Shown in pieces: positions 14,045-20,629 of a stretch of DNA of 20,629 nt. The DNA lies in NCBI GenBank assembly GCA_903839965.1, contig CAIMEK010000870.1:1-20629 (forward strand), in the 5' to 3' direction. The notes below the pieces were generated by a model. It had not been told where the DNA came from. It saw only the letters and a program-made list of their open reading frames with translations, and made no database searches. Numbering within the stretch: the first letter of the stretch is position 1; every line of letters starts with the position of its first letter. This DNA comes from an uncultured Acetobacteraceae bacterium. GTDB taxonomy: Bacteria > Pseudomonadota > Alphaproteobacteria > Acetobacterales > Acetobacteraceae. A program made the translations under genes and the position numbers.

Positions 14045-16567
14045 TCACGCACGGCTTTGCGCGGCCGGGGTGACGGTGCGCTCGGCAAGCGCCGCGTCCA
14101 CCCGGTCCAGTTCGGCTTTGATCTGCTCCAGATAGGCAGCCGCGTTGTTGTGCAGCGCCTCGCCGGTAATCGTCTCGAAGGGCGAGCAGATCTTGGCCAG
14201 CGGGTGGGCGCCGATATTGGCCGCGGAACTGCGGATCGCATGCGACCTGTCGCGGAATGCCGCCACATCGTCGCGTTCCGTCGCCGCACGCAACTCCGCC
14301 AGCCTGGTGCGCACCTCGGTCTGGAAGATCCCGGCGATCTCGGTGACGAATTCGTCCCCGCCAAGCTCGCTCAGCCGCTGCAGCACCTCGGCGTCCAGCG
14401 CCGGCGCGGCCGGTCGGAAGCGCGGATGGGCCGCGATTTCGGTGACCCGCGCGGCGGCGGCGACGGCCGGCGCCGGCAGATCCGCCCGCAGCTCGCCAAT
14501 GATATCGTCGATGAACGCCAGCATCACCGCCGGCTCGATCGGCTTGACCACGCAGGCGTCCATCCCCGCCTCCAGGCAGCGCTCGCGGGTTTCCGGCGTG
14601 GCGTCCGCGGTCAGGGCAATCAGCGGCACGCGCTGCTGGCCGAGCGCGGTGAAACGGTAGATCTTCGCCGCCTCGATGCCGCTCACCCCTGGCATGTTCA
14701 CATCCAGGATCGCCGCGTCGAGCCCGCCTTCCGCCAGCGCATCGAGCGCCTGCTCGCCGTTGCTCACGATGGTCACCTGGTGCCCCGCGGAATGCAGGAT
14801 CATCTCCAGCACCCGCTGGTTCGTGGTGTTGTCGTCGGCGATCAGGATGTGGTAGCGCGCCCGTTCCGGCGCCGGGACGGATGCCCTGTCCTCCACCGTG
14901 GCCGCGCCGCGCCCGCCGGCCAGGAATTGCAGCACATTGGCAAGCTCGCGCTCCGCCATCGGCAGGCCCAGGACACTGGCGAAGGCGCCGCGGCCCGCCG
15001 CCACCGGCAAACCTTCGAACGGCGCATCGCGAACCGCGACGAACGACAACGCGTCGGCCGCACAGAGATCGTAAAACGTCCGCGCCGCACCTCCCCCGCC
15101 CAGGTTGGCGAACGCCAGGATGCAGCCGCCGGCCGGGCGGAGCCCAGGGTCGGCGAATTCCGGCCGGTCGGGCACCGCCACATCGATGCGCTCGACCCGC
15201 ACGCCCCATTGCGCCAGTTGCCATGCCAGCGGGGCGACCCCCGGCGGCGCGGCCAGCACGAAGGCGCGCAGGCCGGCAAACCGTGTCGTCTCCGCCGCTG
15301 CCGCCGGCTGGCAGCCGAAATCGAGTTCGAACCAGAAGGTGCTGCCCAGGCCCGGGGTGCTCGCCACGCCGATATCGCCGCCGAGCAGGCGGACGAACTT
15401 ACGGGTGATGGCGAGGCCAAGGCCGGTTCCGCCGTAGCGGCGCGCGATCGACTCATCGCCCTGGGTGAAGCTCTCGAAAATCCGTTCCAGCGCCTCGGGG
15501 GCGATGCCGATGCCGGTGTCGACCACCTCGAAACGCAGCCGGCAGCGCCCTTCGTCGTGCCGCACGGCATCCACCGCAACGGTGACGCTGCCGCTGTCGG
15601 TGAACTTGATGGCATTGCCCACCAGGTTCAGCAGGATCTGGCGCAGCCACCCGCTGTCGCCGACCAACAGTGGCGACAGGCGTGCCGCGACGTGCAGGTT
15701 CAGCCGCACGCCCTTGCTGCGCGCCTGCGACAGGAAGATGGTGCGAATCTCGCCAAGCAGCCCGGTCAGATCGAAGGCTTCTTGCTTGAGGGGCATCCGC
15801 CCCGCTTCGACGCGCGACAGGTCGAGAATGCCATTGATCAGCATCAGCAGGCAGCGCGCCGAGGTCATGATCGTCTGGCTCATCTCGGCCTGTTCGGCGT
15901 CGAGCTTGCTGCTCTCCAGCATCGCGCCCATGCCGATGATGGCGTTCAGCGGCGTGCGCAGTTCGTGGCTGACGCTGGCAAGGAACATCGACTTGGCCTG
16001 GCTGGCCTGCTCGGCTTCCAGCCGCGCCTTGGACAGCGAGTTGATGAGCATGAGCGCGTAGAGCGGCAGCACGACCAGCCACATCATCAGGCCGGCGACC
16101 AGCGCCGGATGCTCGCCCCAGAACGGGGCGCCTACCGCGGCGGCCGCGAAGCTGGCGATCGACAGCCCCATCGCCGTCAGCAGGAATTTCGAACCGAAGC
16201 GGAACCCGTTGCCGAAGATCACCCAGAGATAGGTCGGGAAAATCCAGACGGTGGCGGCGCCGCCGATCCTGAGCTCGTAGGACAGCGCCGAGAGGTCGAG
16301 CAGCAGCGCCAGGTACCGGCGCGCCCGCGATTCATCGGGATGCATGCAGATGTGGATGAGGACGACGATGCTGAGCAGGACATAAAGGCTCGCCGCCAGC
16401 ACCGGCCAGCCATCCAGCAGCCCGCGCGGCGCGGCCCACAGGTTGTAGCCGAGCGCCGCCAAGGCGCCGACCATCCGGTTGAACATCATCTGCGAGTCGT
16501 CGTTGGCCATCACGGCGGCCCACAGGCGACGCGCCCGTTCCAGAATCGACACGTTGCCGCTCACCAC
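14045..16567 (-). CDS. rpfC: RpfC-like membrane hybrid histidine kinase (DSF sensor)
   Basis: A protein of about 840 residues. Order of parts: an N-terminal membrane sensor with about five helices (about 33-178), which includes WVIFGNGFRFGSKFLL, close to the RpfC sensor block; HisKA with His201 in SHELRTPLNA; and a HATPase with NLVGNAIKF (N-box), DTGIGI and GGTGLGLAI. Next come a receiver-like segment without phospho-acceptor (about 430-555), a true receiver with DDN (578-580) and phospho-Asp622 in ILDVNMPG, and a C-terminal HPt with His776 in SHAIRSSAANIGA. His201 is almost at the position of RpfC His198. RpfC binds DSF and passes phosphate to a cyclic-di-GMP response regulator. The start is GTG: 16567, or GTG 16564, which would give a 4-nt GTGA overlap with the upstream regulator gene. 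The protein is about 115 residues longer than Xanthomonas RpfC, mostly because of the extra receiver-like segment. Confidence 0.92.
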   Translation of the reverse strand: MVSGNVSILERARRLWAAVMANDDSQMMFNRMVGALAALGYNLWAAPRGLLDGWPVLAASLYVLLSIVVLIHICMHPDESRARRYLALLLDLSALSYELRIGGAATVWIFPTYLWVIFGNGFRFGSKFLLTAMGLSIASFAAAAVGAPFWGEHPALVAGLMMWLVVLPLYALMLINSLSKARLEAEQASQAKSMFLASVSHELRTPLNAIIGMGAMLESSKLDAEQAEMSQTIMTSARCLLMLINGILDLSRVEAGRMPLKQEAFDLTGLLGEIRTIFLSQARSKGVRLNLHVAARLSPLLVGDSGWLRQILLNLVGNAIKFTDSGSVTVAVDAVRHDEGRCRLRFEVVDTGIGIAPEALERIFESFTQGDESIARRYGGTGLGLAITRKFVRLLGGDIGVASTPGLGSTFWFELDFGCQPAAAAETTRFAGLRAFVLAAPPGVAPLAWQLAQWGVRVERIDVAVPDRPEFADPGLRPAGGCILAFANLGGGGAARTFYDLCAADALSFVAVRDAPFEGLPVAAGRGAFASVLGLPMAERELANVLQFLAGGRGAATVEDRASVPAPERARYHILIADDNTTNQRVLEMILHSAGHQVTIVSNGEQALDALAEGGLDAAILDVNMPGVSGIEAAKIYRFTALGQQRVPLIALTADATPETRERCLEAGMDACVVKPIEPAVMLAFIDDIIGELRADLPAPAVAAAARVTEIAAHPRFRPAAPALDAEVLQRLSELGGDEFVTEIAGIFQTEVRTRLAELRAATERDDVAAFRDRSHAIRSSAANIGAHPLAKICSPFETITGEALHNNAAAYLEQIKAELDRVDAALAERTVTPAAQSRA

Positions 16568-18828
16568 CGCTGTCCCACCGCCAACGCCGGCTGCCGCTGG
16601 GCGGCCGGCATGCGGTGCGGCTGTTGCTGGGCGCGCTGGTCGGCCGGCCTGGCCCGCAGGAACGCCTCGAACTGGCCGGCATCCATCGGATAGCCGGTGT
16701 AATAGCCCTGCACCGCATCGCAGCCGGCCAGCCGCACCTGGTCGACCTGGTAGCCGGTCTCGGCCCCTTCGGCGAGCACCTCGATGTTGAGCGCACGGCC
16801 GAGCCCGACGACCGCGCGAATGATGGCAACGTTGTTCGGATCCTCCAGGCCGGCGACGAACGTCCGTTCGATCTTGAGCTGGTCCACGTGCAGGCTGGTC
16901 AGCCGCGCCAGCGAGGAATAGCCGGTGCCGAAATCATCGACCGAGATCTGCACGCCGCGCTGCTGCAGATTCTCGAGGTCGCGCACGGCGGAATGGGTGC
17001 GCTGCAGCAGCACCTCCTCGGTCAGCTCGATGCCCAGCAGCGTTGGCGGCAGACCGGTCGCGTCCAGTTGCCGCATCACCATGTCGAAGATGCTGGAGGT
17101 GGAAGACCGCAACGGCGACAGGTTGACCGACACGCGGACGGGGTTGACCAGGGTCTTGAACCAGACCTTTGCCTGCCGGCAGGCCTCGTGCAGCACCCAC
17201 TGGTCGATTTCCTGGATCAACCCGGTTTCTTCCGCGGCCCGCAGGAAGCCGGCGGGCTGCACCAGGCCGTCGTGCTGGCTCTGCCAGCGGATCAATGCCT
17301 CCGCCCCCATCACCTTGCCGCTGCGCAGGTCGATCTGGGGCTGGTAGTGCAGCACGAATTCGCCGGCTTCCAGCGCGTGCGGCAGCGAGCTTTGCAGCCG
17401 GATCGCCTCATGCGCCTGCTGCAACATTTCCCTGGCGAAGAAGGTGAAGCCGCCCCGTCGGCTGGCCTTGACGCGGTACATCGCCAGGTCGGCGTTCTGC
17501 AGCAGCTCTTCCACGCTCTCGCCGTCCCGCGGGTAGAGGGTCACGCCGATGCTGGCGCTGGTCACCACCTTGCGGCCGTCGATCACGAACGGATCGAGCA
17601 GCAACTGGTTGATGCGGCTGGCGAACTGCGCGGCGTCCGAGGGGCTCGTCGCGGTCACCTGGATAATGGCGAACTCGTCGCCGCCGAGGCGGGCGACCAT
17701 GTCGCCCTCGCCAATGGCGTGTTGCAGCCGCTGTGCCACCGCCTGCAGCAGCCGGTTGCCGAACGGGTGGCCGAGCCCGTCGTTGATGTATTTGAAGCGA
17801 TCCAGGTCGAGGAAATGCAGTGCGAAGACCCGCCCGCTGATGCGGTGCGATTCCAGTTCGCGGCGCAGCCGGTCGTAAAGGTGGGCCCGGTTCGGCAGCG
17901 TCGTGAGATGGTCGTGCTGCGCCAGGTAGACCAGCTGGGCCTCCGCCCGCTTGCGCTCGGTGATGTCGAGCGAGGAGGTCAGCACGCCGATGGTCTTGCC
18001 GTCCGCCTCGCGCAGCGGGGACTTCACGGTCAGGAACGTCCGCGCGCCGCCGGCGTTGTCGATGAAGGTTTCCTCGAACCCTTCCAGCGCCTTGCCCGAC
18101 GCCAGCACCTGCCGGTCGAGCTCGGGGCTGCTGTCCGCCGGGCGGCGGAGCGCCCCGCCCAGCACCGAGCCCTGATAGGCATTCACGAAGATGCAGTTGC
18201 CCTCGGCGTCGGTGGCGCTGATCATCGCGGGCACCGTATCGATCACCTGCGCCAGCCGTTCGCGGCTGTGGCGCAGCAGTTCGTCGCGCGATTTTTCGCT
18301 TTCCTTCAGTTCGTGCTCGAGGCTGAAGGCATGGGCGCGCATCAGCCGCTGGTGGCGGCCGAGCCGCACCAGGTTGCGCGCGCGCGTCTGGAACTCCAGG
18401 TAGTCCACCGGGGAAAGCAGGAAATCGCTGGCGCCGGATTCCAGCGCCTCGATGCGGAAGTCGTGGTCGGCGTAAGCGGTTACCACGACCACCGGCACGT
18501 CGGGACAGGTCGGCACCTGCCGCACATGGCGGGTGAATTCGGCGCCATGCATCGTCGGCATCTTGTAGTCCGAGATCACCAGGTCGGCGTGGTTCTCAGT
18601 GAGCCATTCCAGCGCCTTGCGTGGATCGTTGAACGAATGGACGCGGACATTCGGCTCCAGGCCGGCCGCGATCTTGGCATATATCCTGAGATTGGCCGCC
18701 GAATCGTCGACGATAACAATATGCGCGCCATCCTGGTGCTCAAGTTCACCGAATGCGTAAGGATTGTTTGTACGCGTGTGAATCGTTGCTGGAGAATACA
18801 CTGTCATTTTTTGCTGGCCAACCGTCAT
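16561..18828 (-). CDS. REC-PAS-GGDEF-EAL response regulator of cyclic-di-GMP, partner of the RpfC-like kinase
   Basis: A protein of about 755 residues. An N-terminal receiver has DDS (41-43) and phospho-Asp87 in VISDYKMP. A PAS domain follows (about 190-290). GGDEF is intact (LGGDEF, 381-386). In the EAL domain, Glu510 of EAL, Asn569, Glu601, Asp631/Asp632 in DDFGTGYSSL, Lys652, Glu687 and Gln707 are all present, so phosphodiesterase activity is expected; cyclase activity is also possible. The inhibitory I-site reads GEGD (373-376) instead of RxxD. The receiver position that is normally Lys before Pro is Ser139 (LLSPVD). Start choices are ATG 18828 or ATG 18807, both without a clear Shine-Dalgarno site; the frame is open to 18963. 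The gene overlaps rpfC, so the pair is co-transcribed. In Xanthomonas the equivalent position is held by RpfG (REC-HD-GYP). Confidence 0.92.
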   Translation of the reverse strand: MTVGQQKMTVYSPATIHTRTNNPYAFGELEHQDGAHIVIVDDSAANLRIYAKIAAGLEPNVRVHSFNDPRKALEWLTENHADLVISDYKMPTMHGAEFTRHVRQVPTCPDVPVVVVTAYADHDFRIEALESGASDFLLSPVDYLEFQTRARNLVRLGRHQRLMRAHAFSLEHELKESEKSRDELLRHSRERLAQVIDTVPAMISATDAEGNCIFVNAYQGSVLGGALRRPADSSPELDRQVLASGKALEGFEETFIDNAGGARTFLTVKSPLREADGKTIGVLTSSLDITERKRAEAQLVYLAQHDHLTTLPNRAHLYDRLRRELESHRISGRVFALHFLDLDRFKYINDGLGHPFGNRLLQAVAQRLQHAIGEGDMVARLGGDEFAIIQVTATSPSDAAQFASRINQLLLDPFVIDGRKVVTSASIGVTLYPRDGESVEELLQNADLAMYRVKASRRGGFTFFAREMLQQAHEAIRLQSSLPHALEAGEFVLHYQPQIDLRSGKVMGAEALIRWQSQHDGLVQPAGFLRAAEETGLIQEIDQWVLHEACRQAKVWFKTLVNPVRVSVNLSPLRSSTSSIFDMVMRQLDATGLPPTLLGIELTEEVLLQRTHSAVRDLENLQQRGVQISVDDFGTGYSSLARLTSLHVDQLKIERTFVAGLEDPNNVAIIRAVVGLGRALNIEVLAEGAETGYQVDQVRLAGCDAVQGYYTGYPMDAGQFEAFLRARPADQRAQQQPHRMPAAQRQPALAVGQRW

Positions 18829-19068
18829 ATTTTCAATATTTTTGTGTTGGACCGATTGGCCTGTGCTTCGCCCCGCCGCACGGGATGCGCCGTTCCTCCC
18901 AACCGGCCGGGCCGCCGGCTCGACCGCGCGCGCCAGCCCAGCCGTGTTGCGCCGGCTTGCCACCGCTGCGTCGAGCAGGAAGGAGGGCAGATTGAGATAC
19001 GCATGCGCCGCAGTGTTGCGCGGGATACGTTAACCTTTCGTTTACTTTTCGATCCGCTTCCCCGCCGC
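18829..19068. other. Intergenic region upstream of the response regulator, with an AT-rich patch
   Basis: About 240 bases between soxG and the regulator gene. Next to the regulator start, around 18805-18845, the sequence is strikingly AT-rich for this genome. It holds a perfect small inverted repeat, ATATT (18828-18832) TTC AATAT (18836-18840), which overlaps the proposed ATG. A second, pyrimidine-rich + strand patch lies at 19029-19050. Promoter or operator function is likely by position, but no good -35/-10 pair was identified. No strong terminator for soxG was seen. Confidence 0.4.
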
Positions 19069-19614
19069 TCAGAGGAGGTCGCGCAGGACCTCAGTGAGCT
19101 GGCCGACGAGGTAAGGCGCGAACGACCGCCCGACTTCGAGGCGGAAAACCTCGGGGGCAGGTCGCCAGAGCACGATCTCGGCCTTGGCGAACAGCGTGCG
19201 GGTCGCCATGCCGACCGGGAAGCCGTCCGGGTCCAGATCGAGCGGGCAGCCGGCGGCAAGGAGGTGGTCCGCCATCGGGCCTTCCACGACCAGGCCGGCG
19301 TTGCGGTGGCTCACATCGACCACGCTCGCCGCGCGGCCGGCGACGGCCTCCCGCAGGCCGCGGCAGAGCGAGGCGGCCTCGCCCGCCGGCGCCATCAGCA
19401 GCCATTCGTCCGGTCCAAGCCACAACGCGGCGCGCTGACCGGCAATTTCGGCGCGACAAGGCCGCTGGGGCAGCGCGACGCCGAATATCCCACCATCGCC
19501 GCGACAGACGAACCGGCAAAGCGGCCCCGCATCCCGCACCCCGGCCTGCGGGCCGCCGATGGGCAGGGCAAGCCCGGCAAGGGCGGTCCGGGGTGCTGCC
19601 GCGGGTTCAGCCAT
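19069..19614 (-). CDS. soxG: Sarcosine oxidase gamma subunit
   Basis: A protein of 181 residues of the SoxG family, the small gamma subunit of heterotetrameric sarcosine oxidase. That enzyme oxidatively demethylates sarcosine to glycine and passes the methyl group to tetrahydrofolate. Family features are ALWLGPDEWLLMAP (about 63-76), VVDVSHRNAGLVVEGPMADHLLAAGCPLDLD, TRTLFAKAEIVLWR and FRLEVGRSFAPYL near the end. ATG 19614 is chosen because the protein then starts MAEPAAAPRTALAGLALP and overlaps the end of soxA by 8 nt. An upstream ATG at 19638 would overlap more and adds no conserved sequence. The short length and weak conservation are normal for this subunit. It appears to be the last gene of the sox operon. 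Confidence 0.9.
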   Translation of the reverse strand: MAEPAAAPRTALAGLALPIGGPQAGVRDAGPLCRFVCRGDGGIFGVALPQRPCRAEIAGQRAALWLGPDEWLLMAPAGEAASLCRGLREAVAGRAASVVDVSHRNAGLVVEGPMADHLLAAGCPLDLDPDGFPVGMATRTLFAKAEIVLWRPAPEVFRLEVGRSFAPYLVGQLTEVLRDLL

Positions 19615-20629
19615 TGAGACGTTCCCCCTGCGGATCAACGAACACGGGCGAGGTGACCGTCACCGCGAGGTCGCCGGCCGGCATAGGTACATAGAGTCGC
19701 TCCCCCAGCCGTCCGCGCCCGCCGGCCAGCATCGCCAGCGCGATCGAACGCCCGAGCGTGGGGCTCCGGTACGACGAGGTGACGTGCCCGAGCGCCGGCG
19801 TTCCCGCCCGCGGGGCCGGGGAGGCAACGATCTGCGCGCCTTCCTCCAGCACCGCTGCCGGATCGGCTGTCTGCAGCCCCACGAGTTGCTTGCGATCCGG
19901 CTTCAGCATATCGGGCCGCCGCAACGACCGCTTGCCGACGAAATCCCGCTTCTGCCGGCCGATGGCCCAGGCAAGCCCGGCATCGTCGGGGGTCACGCTG
20001 CCGTCGGTGTCCTGGCCGACGATGAGGTAGCCTTTCTCCGCGCGCAGCACATGCATGGCCTCGGTGCCATAGGCACCGGCGCCATGCTTGCGTGCCTCGG
20101 CCCAGATCGCCTCCCAGACGGCGCGGCCATGGTCCGAAGGCACGTTCACCTCGAAGCCCGCCTCGCCGGTGAAACTCACCCGGAACAGCCGGGTTTCGAC
20201 CCCGCAGATGTGGCCCTGCCGCACCGCCATGTGGGGGAAGCGGTCGGGAGCGAGATCGATATCGTCGACGAGCGGCGCCAGGATCGCGCGCGCCCGCGGG
20301 CCCTGCACCGCGATCACCGCCCACTGCTCGGTGGTCGAAGTCAGCCAGACCTTGAGGTCCGTGAACTCGGTCTGGAGGTAGTCTTCCATCGTATGCAGCA
20401 CGCCGGGCGCCCCGCCGGTCGTCGTCGTAACATGGAACAGGTCGGGCGCCAGGCGCGCCACGACGCCGTCGTCCATGATGAAGCCGGCCTCGTTGAGCAG
20501 CACGCCGTAGCGGCAGCGGCCCACCGCAAGGCGATGCCATGGGTTCACATACATCCGCTCGAGGAACTCGGCGGCATCGGGGCCCACCACCTCGATCTTG
20601 CCGAGCGTCGAGGCATCGAACAGGCCGGC
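19607..20629 (-). CDS. soxA: Sarcosine oxidase alpha subunit, C-terminal part
   Basis: The last 340 residues of the alpha subunit; the frame is open through the window edge, so the N-terminal NAD- and flavin-binding parts are missing. The visible part is the GcvT-like aminomethyltransferase domain, which hands the methyl group to tetrahydrofolate. Marks are GLFDASTLGKIEVVGPDAAEFL, VNPWHRLAVGRCRYGVLLNEAGFIMDDGV (about residues 29-57 here; key part RYGVLLNEAGFIMDDG), FTGEAGFEVNVPS, LRAEKGYLIVGQDTDGSVTPDDAGL and the C-terminal end SPVFVDPQGERLNG. These follow the standard SoxA order. The gene overlaps soxG by 8 nt, as expected for a soxBDAG-type operon whose first genes would lie to the right of the window. 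Confidence 0.95.
   Translation of the reverse strand, partial: AGLFDASTLGKIEVVGPDAAEFLERMYVNPWHRLAVGRCRYGVLLNEAGFIMDDGVVARLAPDLFHVTTTTGGAPGVLHTMEDYLQTEFTDLKVWLTSTTEQWAVIAVQGPRARAILAPLVDDIDLAPDRFPHMAVRQGHICGVETRLFRVSFTGEAGFEVNVPSDHGRAVWEAIWAEARKHGAGAYGTEAMHVLRAEKGYLIVGQDTDGSVTPDDAGLAWAIGRQKRDFVGKRSLRRPDMLKPDRKQLVGLQTADPAAVLEEGAQIVASPAPRAGTPALGHVTSSYRSPTLGRSIALAMLAGGRGRLGERLYVPMPAGDLAVTVTSPVFVDPQGERLNG

Noticed and set aside
16615..19617. Open frame of 1000 codons on the + strand opposite the cyclic-di-GMP regulator
   Set aside because: Low-complexity, charged translation with no motif, while the - strand encodes clear REC, PAS, GGDEF and EAL motifs over the same bases.

Overview
The window is a gene-dense, GC-rich stretch of bacterial chromosome. 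GTG starts are frequent and many neighbouring genes overlap by 4-11 nt. The mix of genes (a tungsten-type aldehyde oxidoreductase, a CooH/Ech-like hydrogenase, heterotetrameric sarcosine oxidase, an Rpf-type diffusible-signal-factor system and a FadL porin) suggests a metabolically versatile alphaproteobacterium, perhaps Rhodospirillales or Acetobacteraceae. That assignment is an inference from gene content and base composition, not from a marker gene.

Region 1 (1-7469, + strand) is one redox module. It holds the C-terminal part of a tungstopterin aldehyde:ferredoxin oxidoreductase (AOR), a MoaD-like sulfur carrier, and a seven-subunit group 4 energy-converting [NiFe]-hydrogenase: two antiporter-like membrane subunits, the NuoB-like small subunit, a NuoH-like anchor, a NuoI-like 2x[4Fe-4S] protein, a NuoC-like subunit and the NuoD-like large subunit. 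The large subunit keeps all four nickel-ligand cysteines, so it reads as a true hydrogenase rather than a cysteine-less Ehr relative. The small subunit is interrupted by an in-frame TAG at codon 78, between its two pairs of cluster cysteines.

Region 2 (7482-11041, - strand) converges on region 1 with a 12-nt gap. It encodes moeA, tupB, tupC and tupA: metal insertion into molybdopterin plus a TupABC tungstate importer. Together, regions 1 and 2 look like a self-contained kit: import tungstate, build the tungsten cofactor, oxidise an aldehyde, and pass electrons through iron-sulfur proteins to a proton-reducing, ion-pumping hydrogenase.

Region 3 (11167-18828) is a fatty-acid signalling region. 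A FadL-type outer-membrane channel (- strand) is divergent from an RpfF-type DSF synthase (+ strand). RpfF converges on a two-gene - strand operon: a REC-PAS-GGDEF-EAL response regulator followed by an RpfC-like membrane hybrid histidine kinase (TM, HisKA, HATPase, pseudo-receiver, REC, HPt). In classical Xanthomonas systems the regulator is RpfG (REC-HD-GYP); here a GGDEF-EAL protein occupies that place.

Region 4 (19069-20629, - strand) is the end of a sarcosine oxidase operon: the C-terminal part of soxA, cut by the window edge, and soxG. No tRNA, rRNA, CRISPR array, insertion sequence or integrase was seen.
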